Assembly: GCF_024359525.1 (NCBI RefSeq)
Contig: NZ_JAKZEU010000002.1
Span: forward strand, 558,001-622,000
Origin: Paracoccus albicereus
Lineage (GTDB): Bacteria; Pseudomonadota; Alphaproteobacteria; Rhodobacterales; Rhodobacteraceae
Length of the DNA: 64,000 nucleotides
Direction: 5' to 3'
The notes beneath the pieces were generated by a model. That model searched no databases. It was not told where the DNA came from and saw only the letters and a program-made list of their open reading frames with translations. Made by a program: the position numbers and the translations under genes. Below, piece after piece: positions 36,721 to 47,154 of this stretch. Every line of letters starts with the position of its first letter. The stretch's first letter is position 1.

Positions 36721-38952
36721 ATGACCGCGCTGTCCGATCCGCCCGCGACAGGCGTCCTCGCCAAGCCTCGGCGGTTCTGGCGCTTTCGCGATGGCGCGAC
36801 CGGCACGACGTCACGCCAAGGTGCGATGCCGCAACCGGCAGCCGTCCGGGCGGGACTGTTTCCCTGGCTGCCGGTCCTGCTGGCCGCGGGTATCGCGCTC
36901 TGGTTCGCGCGACCGTTCGTGCCGACCTTCGTGTCGCTCTGTGCTACGGCTGGTGTCATGGTGATCGCCGCGATGGTCAGCCTGCGGGCACGATCCCACG
37001 CGCTGGCGGGCGAACCCGGCTGGCAGGTTGCGGATGCTGTCCGGCTTGGCGCTTGGGCGGCGCTGGTCGTCGCAGCGGGCCTTGGCCTTGCACAATTACG
37101 GGCTACGCAAGTGTCGGCCCCGGTATTGGGCTTTCGCTATTACGGCCCCATCGAAGGTCGCGTGGTCGAAATCGACCGCTCTGCCCGTGATCGGATGCGG
37201 CTGACGCTTGACCGGGTCCGGTTGCGTGACATGGCCCCCGACCGCACGCCGGCATTGGTTCGCGTTTCGCTCATGGACATGGCGGCGGACACCGGCGCGG
37301 TCGTCGGCCAACGCGTCATGCTGACCGGGCATCTGGGACCGCCACCGGGGCCAGCGTCCCCGGGCAGTTTCGATTTCCGGTCGATGGCGTGGTTTCAGGG
37401 GCTTGGCGCGGTCGGCTATGTCCGAACCCCGATTCTGCCCGTGGCCGCACCCGAGGGTGGGATCTGGGTCATGGACCGCACCCGCATGGGCGTGGCAGCA
37501 GCGATGCGGGACTCGATCGGCGGGCAGCGCGGGGCCGTGGCGGCTGCGCTGATGACGGGCGACCGGTCTGGCATCGCCGAGGCCACGAACGAGATCATGC
37601 GCGCCTCCAACCTCTACCACATCATCTCGATTTCGGGATTGCATATGGGGATGCTGGCGGGGTTCGTCTATAACGGCTTGCGCCTTGCGCTGGTGGGCGC
37701 CGTCGCGGCCGGGCTGGCGCTGCGCTGGCCGGTCCACAAGATCGCGGCGACAGTCGCGCTGGCGGCCGCGGCCGGCTATCTGTGGCTGTCAGGCGGCGGC
37801 GTCGCGACCGAGCGCGCCTTCGTCATGGTCGCGGTGATGCTGTGCGCGATCCTCGCCGACCGACGCGCGATCTCCTTGCGCAGCATTGCCATCGCGGCCC
37901 TGATCATCCTCGCGTATAGCCCCGAGGCGGTGACCTCTCCCGGCTTCCAGATGAGCTTTGCCGCAACAGTGGCGCTGGTCCTCTGCTACGGGCCGTGGCG
38001 CCAGGTCGGTCCGAAGCTGCCGTTCTGGCTGCGGCCCGTCGCGATGCTGATCATCTCATCGATGGTGGCCGGGCTTGCGACCTCGCCCATCGCCGCCGCA
38101 CTTTTCAGCCGCATGGCGCATTACGGGCTTCTTGCGAACCTGCTGGTCGTGCCGGTGATGGGTTCGCTGGTGATGCCGATGGGGGTCATCGCGGCGCTGT
38201 TGGCGCCGATCGGCCTTGCCGGTCCGGCGCTTTGGGTGATGGGCCTCGGCACCGGCTGGATGCTGTGGATCGCCGAATGGATCGCCGGTCTGAACGGCGC
38301 CGTCAGTGCGGTGCCGCTGCCACCGTGGCAGGTGGTTCCGCTGATGGGGTTCGGCGCGACCGTCGCCATCCTGTCCTGGCGACGCGGGATGATGCGAACG
38401 CGCAGCGCGTCCCTTGCAGGCGCCAGCGTGGGACTGGCGATGCTGATCGCTGCGTTCGGGCTGTGGTTGACGACCAGCCGGCCGCAGATCCTGATCGCGC
38501 CGGAAGGCGAGGGGGTCGGGCTTATGACCGCCGAGGGGCGCAGCCTGTCGAAACCGTCCGGCGGCTCGTTCGTCGTGGACACGTGGCTGTCCGAGGATGG
38601 CGACATGGCCACGCAGGAACAGGCCGCAGCCCGGCCGGCCTGGAGCGGGGACAGGCGCGACCGTCTGGCCGAACTGCCAGACGGCTGGCGTTTGATGCAC
38701 TTCACCGGGAAGGGTTCAGGCGAACGCGCGGCACAGCAATGCCACGCGCAGACGATCCTGGTCGCGACAGAAGCCATCCCGGATCTGCCCCAAGGTGCAG
38801 CCTGCCTGATCTTCGATCAGAAAAGCCTGCGCCGCACCGGTGCGGTCGCGGTCGAGATACGGGACGGACGCCCGATGCTGCTCACCGTGACCGAAACCGC
38901 CGGCGCCGCACCCTGGGTCGCAGCACAGGCGCGCAGACCGTCCCGCAAGTGA
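36721..38952 (+). CDS. comEC: ComEC/Rec2-family inner-membrane protein
   Basis: This 743-residue membrane protein has an N-terminal hydrophobic region with the DUF4131-type segment (residues about 45-215). The Competence domain follows ([19 protein letters not shown] near 305), then several further helices to about 590. ComEC forms the channel for single-stranded DNA during uptake. The C-terminal ~140 residues contain no recognisable metallo-beta-lactamase HxHxDH motif. The ATG is preceded by AAGGAAGAG. Confidence 0.88.
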   Translation: MTALSDPPATGVLAKPRRFWRFRDGATGTTSRQGAMPQPAAVRAGLFPWLPVLLAAGIALWFARPFVPTFVSLCATAGVMVIAAMVSLRARSHALAGEPGWQVADAVRLGAWAALVVAAGLGLAQLRATQVSAPVLGFRYYGPIEGRVVEIDRSARDRMRLTLDRVRLRDMAPDRTPALVRVSLMDMAADTGAVVGQRVMLTGHLGPPPGPASPGSFDFRSMAWFQGLGAVGYVRTPILPVAAPEGGIWVMDRTRMGVAAAMRDSIGGQRGAVAAALMTGDRSGIAEATNEIMRASNLYHIISISGLHMGMLAGFVYNGLRLALVGAVAAGLALRWPVHKIAATVALAAAAGYLWLSGGGVATERAFVMVAVMLCAILADRRAISLRSIAIAALIILAYSPEAVTSPGFQMSFAATVALVLCYGPWRQVGPKLPFWLRPVAMLIISSMVAGLATSPIAAALFSRMAHYGLLANLLVVPVMGSLVMPMGVIAALLAPIGLAGPALWVMGLGTGWMLWIAEWIAGLNGAVSAVPLPPWQVVPLMGFGATVAILSWRRGMMRTRSASLAGASVGLAMLIAAFGLWLTTSRPQILIAPEGEGVGLMTAEGRSLSKPSGGSFVVDTWLSEDGDMATQEQAAARPAWSGDRRDRLAELPDGWRLMHFTGKGSGERAAQQCHAQTILVATEAIPDLPQGAACLIFDQKSLRRTGAVAVEIRDGRPMLLTVTETAGAAPWVAAQARRPSRK

Positions 38953-38961
38953 CGCGGGACG
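38939..38961. terminator. Terminator hairpin overlapping the comEC stop
   Basis: Arms CGTCCCGC (38939-38946) and GCGGGACG (38954-38961) around AAGTGAC form a perfect 8-bp stem. The loop includes the stop codon TGA of the ComEC gene. The convergent aminotransferase gene ends at 38967, so it may serve both directions. Confidence 0.5.
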
Positions 38962-38966
38962 CGCGG

Positions 38967-40331
38967 TCAGGCGACCTCGGCGAAGACCTTGACCAGTGCC
39001 TGTTCCAGCTTCTCCAGCATCTCGTCCATCTGCGCTTCGGTCAGAATGAAGGGCGGACAAAGCACGATCGACTGACCCAGCGGACGACAGATCAGACCCA
39101 GATCGGTGCAGGTGTTGGCAATCCGCTCGCTGACCGACAGCGAGCCGTCGAAAGGCTGCTTCGTCGCCTTGTCCTTCACCGCCTCCAGCGCCCACATGAA
39201 GCCGATGCCGCGCAATTCGCCAATGTGATCGCTGCGCTCCATGATCGCGCGCAGACCGGCCTCCATCTTCGGCGCCAGGTCGCGGACGTTCTGCGCCAGC
39301 CCCTCGTTCATCACCACGTCGATCGCCTTCAGCGCGATCGCGCAGCCGACCGGATGGCCCGACGCGGTGAAGCCATGCGGGAACTCCTCGATCTTCTCGA
39401 CTGCGGCCTGGACCCGATCGGCCAGCTCGGGACCAAGGATGATCGCGCCCATCGGGAACAGCCCAGCAGTCAGGTTCTTCGAGCTGATGATCGCGTCCGG
39501 CATGTAGTCGTAGGTCTGACAGCCCCAGGTATTGCCCGTTCGCCCAAAGCCGCAGATCACCTCGTCCGAGATCATCGGAATGCCGTGCTTGCGCAGGATC
39601 GGCATGATCGCCTGGAAATAGCCCTCGCTGGGCGGGATCACGCCGCCCGCGCCCATCACCGGCTCGGCGAAGAAACCCGCGATCGTATCAGGGCCCTCGC
39701 GCTCGATCGTCTCGTCGAGCTCACGCGCCAGACGCTGGGTGAACTGCTCCTTGGTCTCACCCTCTTCGGCGAAGCGCCAGTAATGCGGGCAGGTCAGGTG
39801 GATGAAGCCCGGCAGCGGCAGACCGAAGACCGAATTGTAGGGCTTGCCCGTCATGCTCGCGGAGACGGTAGTGACGCCGTGATAGGCGTTCCAGCGCGTC
39901 AGGATCTTGCGCTTTTCGGGCTTGCCTTCAGAGGCATGCAGGAACCACAGCATCTTGACCATGCTGTCGTTCGCCTCGGAGCCGGAATTGGTATAGAAGA
40001 CGCGCCCACGCTCGAAAGGGGAGACCTCGACGAGCTTTTCGGACAGCATGACGGTCTGGTCCGACATCCGCCCGAAGAAGGCGTGATAGCCCGGAAAGCG
40101 GTCGTATTGCGCCTTCGCAGCCTCGGCTAAGCCCTTGTGGTCGAAGCCGGCGACCATGTTCCACAGCCCCGAATTGGCATCGAGGTAACGCCGGCCGTTC
40201 GTGTCGATGACGTAGGGACCCTCGCCATGGGTCAGCACCACCGCGCCACGCTGATGGACGCTCGGCAGGTCGGTGAACCCGTAGAGCGAATATTCGTCGG
40301 CACGCGCTTCCCAGCTTTGCGGTTTGTTCAT
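38967..40331 (-). CDS. Class-III (omega) aminotransferase, PLP-dependent
   Basis: This 454-residue fold-type I aminotransferase has PLP-binding features: the SGSEANDSM phosphate loop, the YHGVTT turn, the DEVICGFGRTG aspartate and the lysine in ISSKNLTAG. It is close to the omega-amino-acid:pyruvate group (YSLYGFTDLPSVHQRG N-terminus). The amine donor is not determined: beta-alanine, taurine and putrescine are all used by relatives. I chose ATG 40331 because GAGGAC lies 8 nt upstream. Confidence 0.88.
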   Translation of the reverse strand: MNKPQSWEARADEYSLYGFTDLPSVHQRGAVVLTHGEGPYVIDTNGRRYLDANSGLWNMVAGFDHKGLAEAAKAQYDRFPGYHAFFGRMSDQTVMLSEKLVEVSPFERGRVFYTNSGSEANDSMVKMLWFLHASEGKPEKRKILTRWNAYHGVTTVSASMTGKPYNSVFGLPLPGFIHLTCPHYWRFAEEGETKEQFTQRLARELDETIEREGPDTIAGFFAEPVMGAGGVIPPSEGYFQAIMPILRKHGIPMISDEVICGFGRTGNTWGCQTYDYMPDAIISSKNLTAGLFPMGAIILGPELADRVQAAVEKIEEFPHGFTASGHPVGCAIALKAIDVVMNEGLAQNVRDLAPKMEAGLRAIMERSDHIGELRGIGFMWALEAVKDKATKQPFDGSLSVSERIANTCTDLGLICRPLGQSIVLCPPFILTEAQMDEMLEKLEQALVKVFAEVA

Positions 40332-40463
40332 CGGCAGGGTCCTCATCTGAATGGCGCGGGCAGGCTAGCCGTGCCCCCACCGCTCCGCAATGCCAGACGT
40401 AGGGATGGCTTCAACGCTGGTCCGGGAATGTTAGGATCGGATGTGCGATTGGGGGAGGAACCG

Positions 40464-40952
40464 ATGCGACATATCCTGACCGGCGCCCTGACGGCGCTGA
40501 TACTGGCGTCCAGCGGGGCCAGCGCAGCCGAGACGCTGGCGGTGTTTCCCGTCAAGCTGCTCGACACGTCGAACGAGGCGCGCGATCAACGGGCCGACCA
40601 TGCCAGCCGCCAGACGATGATGGCCGAGATCTTGGCCGAGGGTCTGCCAGGTGAAAAGACGATGATCGCGCCCGAGACGGTGGCGCAGGTCTGTCCGCAG
40701 GCGACGCCCGACTGCCTCTTCGGTGTCGCGCGTGATGCTGGCGCCGATCAGGCCCTGTTCGTCAGCCTTCAAAAGGCCAGCAGCCTGATCATCACCATGT
40801 ATGTCTCCATCGTCGAGCTCGATGACGGGGCGCTGGTGAAATATGGCGATCTCAGTTTTCGCGGCGATACCGATCAATCCTGGCAGCGCGCGGCCGAATA
40901 CGTCGTCAAGGAAATGGCGGCAGGTGCCTTCGACCGCGCGACACCGAAGTGA
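40464..40952 (+). CDS. Small secreted protein, DUF2380/DUF3280-like
   Basis: This 162-residue protein starts after GGGGGAGG, with a signal peptide MRHILTGALTALILASSGAS ending AxA (SAAETL). The mature part has LAVFPVKLLDTSNEARDQRA, a conserved pair of cysteines (VCPQATPDCLFGVARDAGAD) and VKYGDLSFRGDTDQSWQRAA. This resembles the DUF2380/DUF3280 family of periplasmic proteins of unknown role. It is transcribed divergently from the aminotransferase. Confidence 0.72.
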   Translation: MRHILTGALTALILASSGASAAETLAVFPVKLLDTSNEARDQRADHASRQTMMAEILAEGLPGEKTMIAPETVAQVCPQATPDCLFGVARDAGADQALFVSLQKASSLIITMYVSIVELDDGALVKYGDLSFRGDTDQSWQRAAEYVVKEMAAGAFDRATPK

Positions 40953-40963
40953 CCCCCCCCCCC
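40953..40963 (+). repeat. Homopolymer tract of 11 C
   Basis: Eleven consecutive C residues directly follow the stop codon of the DUF2380/DUF3280-like gene. It is the longest such tract that I noticed here. It lies in the 93-bp gap before miaB, so length changes would not alter a protein but could affect spacing of a miaB promoter or be a sequencing artefact. Confidence 0.8.
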
Positions 40964-41045
40964 GCGGACACCGCCGTGCCGCGACGATCTTTCCAAGATG
41001 GCCCGGATAGGCTAACAGGCGGCCTTCCCTTGCGATGAGCTGCCC

Positions 41046-42368
41046 ATGACCAGCCCGACCCCGAAACGCCTGTTCATCAAGACCTATGGTTGCCAGATGA
41101 ACGTCTATGACAGCCAGCGCATGGCCGAGGCGATGGCGGCGGACGGCTATGTGCTGACCGAGGATCAGGCGCAGGCCGACATGGTGCTGCTGAACACCTG
41201 CCATATCCGCGAGAAGGCGGCCGAGAAGCTTTATTCCGATCTTGGTCGACTGAAGCCCCTGAAAGCCGAGCGTCCCGACCTGAAGATCGGCGTGGCGGGC
41301 TGCGTCGCGCAGGCCGAGGGCGAGGAGATCACGCGCCGGATGCCGCTGGTCGATCTGGTCGTCGGACCGCAGGCCTATCATCGCCTGCCCGCGATGGCGC
41401 GGGGCGAGGCGCCTGCCGTCGTCACCGAATTTCCAGCCGAAGACAAGTTCGACCACCTGCCCGCGCGGGCCGCGACCCGCCGGACGCCAACGGCCTTCCT
41501 GACCGTGCAGGAAGGCTGCGACAAGTTCTGCGCCTTCTGCGTCGTGCCCTATACTCGTGGGGCCGAGGTCAGCCGCCCTGCCCCGCGTATCCTGACCGAA
41601 GCACGCGATCTGGTCGCTCGCGGCGTGCGCGAAATCACGCTGCTGGGCCAGAACGTCAACGGCTGGCACGGCGAAGGCGCGGATGGCCGCGAATGGGGTC
41701 TGGGACGCCTGATCCGGGCGCTGGCCGAGATCGACGGGCTGGACCGGATCCGCTATGCGACCAGCCATCCGAACGACATGGCCGACGACCTGATCGAAGC
41801 ACATGGGGCGGAACCGAAGCTGATGCCCTATCTGCATCTGCCGGTTCAGTCGGGCAGCGACCGGGTGCTGAAAGCGATGAACCGCAAGCATACGGCCGAA
41901 CAGTATCTGCGCCTGATCGACCGGATCCGCGCGGCACGGCCCGACATTCTGCTGACCAGCGACTTCATCGCCGGCTTCCCGGGTGAGACCGACGACGATC
42001 ACCGCGCGACGCTGGACCTGATCGAACGGGTGGGCTTCGCCACTGCGTTCAGCTTCAAATACTCGCCGCGTCCCGGCACCCCCGCCGCAGACCGGGCCGA
42101 GGTCGAGCCTTCGGTCGCCGACGCTCGCCTGCACGAATTGCAGGCGCTGCTGTCACGCCAGCAGCGCGAGGCGCAGGAATCGATGGTCGGGCGCGAGGTC
42201 GGCGTGCTGTTCGAGAAACCGGGTCGCGAGCCAGGACAGATGGTCGGCAAGTCCGACTACCTGCATTCGGTCTTCGTAGATGCGCCGCAGGCGAAGGTCG
42301 GTGATCTTGTACGCGTTCGCATCCTCGCCAGCGCACCGAATTCGCTACAGGGCCAGTTGCTCCAATAA
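41046..42368 (+). CDS. miaB: tRNA-2-methylthio-N6-dimethylallyladenosine synthase
   Basis: This 440-residue radical-SAM methylthiotransferase modifies A37 of tRNA. It has the UPF0004 N-terminal domain ([17 protein letters not shown] with three cluster cysteines, also [10 protein letters not shown] and VAGCVAQ). The radical-SAM motif CDKFCAFC follows, with a TRAM domain at the C-terminus. Its length and the QMN variant of the first motif separate MiaB from MtaB and RimO. Confidence 0.96.
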   Translation: MTSPTPKRLFIKTYGCQMNVYDSQRMAEAMAADGYVLTEDQAQADMVLLNTCHIREKAAEKLYSDLGRLKPLKAERPDLKIGVAGCVAQAEGEEITRRMPLVDLVVGPQAYHRLPAMARGEAPAVVTEFPAEDKFDHLPARAATRRTPTAFLTVQEGCDKFCAFCVVPYTRGAEVSRPAPRILTEARDLVARGVREITLLGQNVNGWHGEGADGREWGLGRLIRALAEIDGLDRIRYATSHPNDMADDLIEAHGAEPKLMPYLHLPVQSGSDRVLKAMNRKHTAEQYLRLIDRIRAARPDILLTSDFIAGFPGETDDDHRATLDLIERVGFATAFSFKYSPRPGTPAADRAEVEPSVADARLHELQALLSRQQREAQESMVGREVGVLFEKPGREPGQMVGKSDYLHSVFVDAPQAKVGDLVRVRILASAPNSLQGQLLQ

Positions 42369-42382
42369 AACGCGGCGATGGC

Positions 42383-44767
42383 TTAGAACGGCACGTCGTC
42401 GGCGCTGCCAGGCACCTGCACGTATGCCGCCTTCACGTTCTTGAAGCCGACATCGAAACGGATCGTCAGCGTATCCTCGGCAATGCCCATGATCTCGCCC
42501 GTGCCGAATTTCGGATGCTCTACGGTGTCGCCGACGGTAAATTTCGACGCGGGTTCGGCGTCGATGATGACCGGCGTGCGATGGGCGGGTGCCTTGCGCT
42601 CGGCCGCACGGGACTGCATCCGCTTCCAGCCGGGTGAATTGTAGACGTCGGCCTTGGCCGCACGGTCGTGCATCTCGGTCCCGGCATTGGCGCCGGCAAA
42701 GGCCATCGCTGCGCCGTAGCCGCCGCCGTAGAGGCCCGGCGGCGTCAGCACCTCGACATGATCTTCCGGCAGCTCGTCCACGAAGCGCGAGGGCATCGAA
42801 CTTTGCCATTGCCCGTACATGCGCCGGTTGCCTGCGAAACTGATCGTCGCCAGTCGTTCAGCACGCGTGATGCCGACATAGGCGAGTCGCCGTTCCTCCT
42901 CGAGCCCCTTGGTGCCGTTCTCGTCCATGCTGCGCTGGCTGGGAAAAAGCCCGTCTTCCCATCCCGGAAGGAACACGACCGGGAACTCCAGACCCTTCGC
43001 TGCGTGCAGTGTCATGATGCTGACCTCTTCGGTCGTTTCGCCCTCGTCACGGTCCATGATCAGGGCGACATGCTCCAGAAAGCCCTGAAGGTTGTCGAAC
43101 TCTTCCAGCGCCTTGACCAGTTCCTTGAGGTTGTCGAGCCGGCCCGGCGCATCCGGCGACTTGTCGTTCTGCCACATCGCGGTATAGCCGGATTCGTCCA
43201 GCACTCGCTCGGCCAGTTCGACATGGTTGGTGTCGTCCAGCGCCTCGGCGTGGAAGCGACCAATCAGGGCGACAAAGTCGCGCAGGCTGTTCGCGCCCCT
43301 GCCGGACAGCAGACCGTCGTCGACCGCGATCTTCGCCCCTTCCAGCAGCGTCACCCCCGCCTTGCGCGCGGCACCCTGCACCGTCTGGATTGCCTTGTCG
43401 CCAAGGCCACGCTTGGGGGTGTTCACGATCCGCTCGAACGCCAGATCGTCGGCGGGGCTGACCACCAGACGGAAATAGGCCATCGCGTCGCGGATTTCGG
43501 CGCGTTCATAGAAGCGCGGTCCCCCGATCACGCGATAGGGCAGACCGATCGTCATGAAGCGATCCTCGAACGCCCGCATCTGATGGGACGCCCGCACGAG
43601 AATCGCGATATCATTCAAGCTGGTGCGACCGACACTGGCCCTGTGGCCGCCTTGGAACGCCTCGATCTCCTCCCCGATCCAGCGCGCCTCGGCCTCGCTG
43701 TCCCAGTGGCCGATCAGGCGAACCGGCGCGCCCTGATCCGTTTCATCGGTCCAGAGTGTCTTGCCAAGACGCCCGGCATTCGCTGCGATCAGACCGGACG
43801 CAGCGGCGAGGATATGCGGCGTAGACCGGTAGTTCTGTTCAAGCCGGATCACCTGCGCGCCGGGAAAGTCCTTCTCGAACCGCAGGATGTTGCCAACCTC
43901 GGCCCCGCGCCAGCCATAGATCGACTGATCGTCGTCGCCCACGCAGCAGATGTTCTGGTGCGCCTGCGCCAGCAAACGCAGCCACATGTACTGGGCGACG
44001 TTCGTGTCCTGATATTCGTCCACGAGGATATAGCGGAAGCGGTCCTGCCACTGTTTCAAGACGTCGGGATGCGCCTGAAACAGCGTCACGCAATGCATCA
44101 GCAGATCGCCGAAATCGACCGCGTTCAGCGTCAGCAGCCGATCCTGGTAGGCGGTGTAGAGCTTGCCGCCCTGCCCGTCGAACGCCTGCGCCTCACCCTT
44201 CGGCAGCTTGGCGGGCGTCAGGCAACGGTTTTTCCAGCCGTCGATCAGATGCGCCAATTGCCGGGCGGGCCAGCGCTTTTCGTCGATGTTCTCGGCCGCA
44301 ATCAACTGTTTCAGCAGCCGGATCTGGTCGTCGGTGTCGAGGATGGTGAAGCTGGGCTTCAGATGCAGTTCGCCGTTGCCGATCAGTTCGGCATGGCGGC
44401 GCAGGATCTTCACGCTGATCGAGTGAAAGGTCCCGAGCCATGGCATCCCCTCGACCGTCTCGCCCAGCAGGCGGCCGATCCGCTCTTTCATCTCGCGCGC
44501 GGCCTTGTTGGTGAAGGTCACGGCAAGGATCTGGCCCGGCCGCGCCCGGCCCAGCGTCAGCAGATGAGCGATCCGCGTCGTCAGCGCGCGGGTCTTGCCG
44601 GTCCCGGCGCCTGCCAGCATCAGCACCGGACCGTCCAGCGCCTCGACCGCCGCGCGCTGCGCCGCATTCAACCCATCCATATAGGGTTGGGGTCGGGCCG
44701 CGACGGCACGCTGCGACAGCGGCACCGCAGCAGCCTCAAAAGCATCGGTATCGTCGAAATGGCTCAT
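42383..44767 (-). CDS. uvrD: UvrD/PcrA-type superfamily 1 DNA helicase
   Basis: This 794-residue 3'-5' helicase acts in excision and mismatch repair. Motifs are Walker A AGAGTGKTRA, motif II VDEYQDTN, motif III GDDDQSIYGWRGA, motif V TLHAAKGLEFPVVF and motif VI YVGITRAE. The last ~40 residues (KFTVGDTVEHPKFGTGEIMG) form the Tudor-like RNA-polymerase-interacting domain seen in UvrD/PcrA. UvrD and PcrA names are used interchangeably in this group. Confidence 0.95.
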   Translation of the reverse strand: MSHFDDTDAFEAAAVPLSQRAVAARPQPYMDGLNAAQRAAVEALDGPVLMLAGAGTGKTRALTTRIAHLLTLGRARPGQILAVTFTNKAAREMKERIGRLLGETVEGMPWLGTFHSISVKILRRHAELIGNGELHLKPSFTILDTDDQIRLLKQLIAAENIDEKRWPARQLAHLIDGWKNRCLTPAKLPKGEAQAFDGQGGKLYTAYQDRLLTLNAVDFGDLLMHCVTLFQAHPDVLKQWQDRFRYILVDEYQDTNVAQYMWLRLLAQAHQNICCVGDDDQSIYGWRGAEVGNILRFEKDFPGAQVIRLEQNYRSTPHILAAASGLIAANAGRLGKTLWTDETDQGAPVRLIGHWDSEAEARWIGEEIEAFQGGHRASVGRTSLNDIAILVRASHQMRAFEDRFMTIGLPYRVIGGPRFYERAEIRDAMAYFRLVVSPADDLAFERIVNTPKRGLGDKAIQTVQGAARKAGVTLLEGAKIAVDDGLLSGRGANSLRDFVALIGRFHAEALDDTNHVELAERVLDESGYTAMWQNDKSPDAPGRLDNLKELVKALEEFDNLQGFLEHVALIMDRDEGETTEEVSIMTLHAAKGLEFPVVFLPGWEDGLFPSQRSMDENGTKGLEEERRLAYVGITRAERLATISFAGNRRMYGQWQSSMPSRFVDELPEDHVEVLTPPGLYGGGYGAAMAFAGANAGTEMHDRAAKADVYNSPGWKRMQSRAAERKAPAHRTPVIIDAEPASKFTVGDTVEHPKFGTGEIMGIAEDTLTIRFDVGFKNVKAAYVQVPGSADDVPF

Positions 44768-44846
44768 GGATGCATCCTAGCCGCGCAGACGCGGCATGAA
44801 AAGCAAATGTTCCTGACTTGTTCCCGCGCGGCGCACGCCGTCAGGA

Positions 44847-45809
44847 TCAGACCCGCATCCCCGCGAACAGCGCGGGATCCAGACTATGCTGTTCGAAAGT
44901 CGGACCTTCGGTCAGGACGCTGACCGCGTCATGGGAATGCAATGATTCCTGGTGACTGGCGATGACGCGAAAATCGCCGAAGCGCGGATCGTCCTGAAAT
45001 TCGCGGGCAAATGCGCGGACCGCGTCCTCGACGAAGATCGGCTGCGAGGCGTTCAGTTCGGCGAAGGCCTGTTCGTCTTCGCGCTTGACCATCACCTGCG
45101 TCTCGGTCGGCACGGCACGACGGCACAGATCGATCAGATCCTCGAACCAGACCTTTTCCGTTCCCAGCATCACCGCCGCGATCCGTGCAACTGAGCGCTG
45201 CGAATGCGGCGTCGCCAGCCGGCCGCGCGATTCTCGCGCATGTTCTGACAATTCCAGTGAACACGGGCAGGTCGAGGAATACACATAGTCCAGATGCGCA
45301 ATGCGCAAGCGCTGGCCCTGCCGTTCGACCACCTCCTGCGCGATGTCATAATACTGCCAGCCCGACAGGCCCGAGCGGAGCGAGTTGACCCGCATCGGAT
45401 AGCTGAGGCGCATCAGGATGCGGGCGTCCAGACTGTCGTGATCCGACTTGTAGTCGGCCAAGGCGGCTTCCAGCACCTTCACGCTGAACTCATGTTCGGC
45501 ATGTGCATAGAAGGACCGCATGATCCGCGACATGTTGATGCCCTTGCGATCGGCTTCCAGGCTGACGGTCCCGGTCACGCTGGTTTCCAGCGTCAGCTCG
45601 CCACCCTCGCGGGTGCGGTAGCGGATCGGCAGGCGAAAGTTGGAAATGCCGACATGCTGGATCGGCGCGCGCGCACCGACGATCAGGCTCGCAGGGCCGT
45701 TTTGCAGATCCGGAAGACTGGCCCGGTACTGGTCATCGACCCGAAAATCGCCGTCATAATCGCGGGCGAGAAACGGATAGGCCGGGGTCAGCGGGCGCGT
45801 CTCGGTCAT
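44847..45809 (-). CDS. folE2: GTP cyclohydrolase FolE2 (type IB)
   Basis: This 320-residue enzyme converts GTP to dihydroneopterin triphosphate at the head of the folate and queuosine-precursor routes. The metal-binding cysteine is in SSTCPCSLELSEHA. The catalytic glutamate and the HSHDAVS region lie near the C-terminus. The ATG at 45809 follows an AGGAG. Type IB enzymes work with Zn or other metals and often substitute for FolE under zinc limitation. No Zur-like site was recognised upstream. Confidence 0.94.
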   Translation of the reverse strand: MTETRPLTPAYPFLARDYDGDFRVDDQYRASLPDLQNGPASLIVGARAPIQHVGISNFRLPIRYRTREGGELTLETSVTGTVSLEADRKGINMSRIMRSFYAHAEHEFSVKVLEAALADYKSDHDSLDARILMRLSYPMRVNSLRSGLSGWQYYDIAQEVVERQGQRLRIAHLDYVYSSTCPCSLELSEHARESRGRLATPHSQRSVARIAAVMLGTEKVWFEDLIDLCRRAVPTETQVMVKREDEQAFAELNASQPIFVEDAVRAFAREFQDDPRFGDFRVIASHQESLHSHDAVSVLTEGPTFEQHSLDPALFAGMRV

Positions 45810-45905
45810 CGGGGCGGCTCCTGTCGGGACTCGTGACGGGTATATAGGCATCGGCCGCGTGAATCCAACTCGTTAGGTCAATCCGCGCGGCCCACGCTCT
45901 GGCTT

Positions 45906-47090
45906 CTACTGAAGCGCGCTCTGCAGATCGTCGATCAGATCGCCCGGATGCTCCAGGCCCACGGACAGACGGACGAGGCCCGGTGTGATGCCCAGTGCCG
46001 CGCGCGCTTCTTCGGACAGACGCTGGTGGGTCGTCGTCGCCGGATGGGTGATGATCGATTTCGCGTCGCCGAGATTGTTCGAGATCGAAATCAGCTTCAG
46101 CCGGTTCAGCGCTGCGAAGGCGGCATCCTTGCCCCCTTCCAGCTCGAACGCGATCATCGTCCCGCCCGACCCCATCTGTTCCATCGCCAAAGCATGCTGT
46201 GCGTGATCGGCCAGACCCGGATAGATGGACCGCGTCAGCCGATTGTGACCCTGCAGCGCGCCTGCGATCGTGGCCGCACCCTCGGCCTGGGCGCGCACGC
46301 GCAGGTCCATCGTCGTCAATCCGTTCAGCATCAGCCAGGAATGGAAAGGGCTGATCGCGCCGCCGGTGTGCTTCAGGTAAGGCTCCAGCACCGTGCGGAT
46401 GTAGTCGCGCGTTCCGCAAACGACGCCGGCCAACGCACGCCCACCGCCATCGATATGCTTGGTCGCAGAATAGACGACGACATCGGCGCCCAGTTCCACA
46501 GCACGCGAGAAGACCGGGGTCGCGAAGACGTTGTCGCAGACGACTATCGCACCGGCAGCATGGGCCAGGTCGGCGACGGCCTTGATATCGATCACTTCCA
46601 GCGTCGGGTTCGAGACGGTCTCGAAGAACACCGCCTTGGTTCCGGGCCGGATCGCGTCCTGCCACTGGTTCAGATCGGTGCCGTCGACATAGGTGATCTC
46701 GACCCCGAACTTGGACAGCAAATCAAGGACATAGAGGCAGGACCCGAACAGTGCGCGCGCCGCGACGACGTGATCGCCAGGTGCGCAGAGCGAGAACATC
46801 GCGCCATTGACGGCGGCCATACCGCTGGCCGTGGCAAAGGCGTCCTCGGTGCCTTCCAGTGCCGCCATCCGATCCTCGAACATGCGACTGGTCGGGTTGC
46901 CGTAGCGGGCATAGATGAACTCGTCGGGACCGGTTTCGATGAAGCGGGCCTCGGCCTGTTCGGCGCTGTCATAGACGAAGCCCTGGGTCAGGAAGATCGC
47001 CTCTGCCATCTCGCCGTACTGGCTGCGGCGAATGCCGTCATGCACGGCGCGTGTGCGCGGGTGACGATCGCTGCCGCCATCTTTGGCCAT
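45906..47090 (-). CDS. metZ: O-succinylhomoserine sulfhydrylase
   Basis: This 394-residue PLP enzyme of the Cys/Met-metabolism family makes homocysteine from O-succinylhomoserine and sulfide. The PLP lysine is in VVYSATKHIDGGGRALAG. The YARYGNPTSRMFEDRMAALEG and SGMAAVNGAMFSL segments are family signatures. The ATG at 47090 follows a perfect GGAGG. Cystathionine gamma-synthase is a possible alternative, but the KHIDGGGR stretch favours MetZ. Confidence 0.92.
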   Translation of the reverse strand: MAKDGGSDRHPRTRAVHDGIRRSQYGEMAEAIFLTQGFVYDSAEQAEARFIETGPDEFIYARYGNPTSRMFEDRMAALEGTEDAFATASGMAAVNGAMFSLCAPGDHVVAARALFGSCLYVLDLLSKFGVEITYVDGTDLNQWQDAIRPGTKAVFFETVSNPTLEVIDIKAVADLAHAAGAIVVCDNVFATPVFSRAVELGADVVVYSATKHIDGGGRALAGVVCGTRDYIRTVLEPYLKHTGGAISPFHSWLMLNGLTTMDLRVRAQAEGAATIAGALQGHNRLTRSIYPGLADHAQHALAMEQMGSGGTMIAFELEGGKDAAFAALNRLKLISISNNLGDAKSIITHPATTTHQRLSEEARAALGITPGLVRLSVGLEHPGDLIDDLQSALQ

Positions 47091-47154
47091 CGGAACCTCC
47101 ATCTCGCTTGGGCCGGGCCTTAGTCCTTCGCTGACACGGGCGCAAGATCGCACA

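Noticed and set aside
37995..40130. A 711-codon plus-strand frame across the ComEC and aminotransferase genes
   Set aside because: It is out of frame with comEC and antisense to the aminotransferase. Its composition (Arg, Asp, His rich) is that of a shadow frame and no motif is visible.
47091..47154. A SAM-II riboswitch before metZ
   Set aside because: Methionine genes of this group can carry one, but the 64-bp gap shows none of its conserved pseudoknot sequence, only a GGAGG ribosome-binding site.
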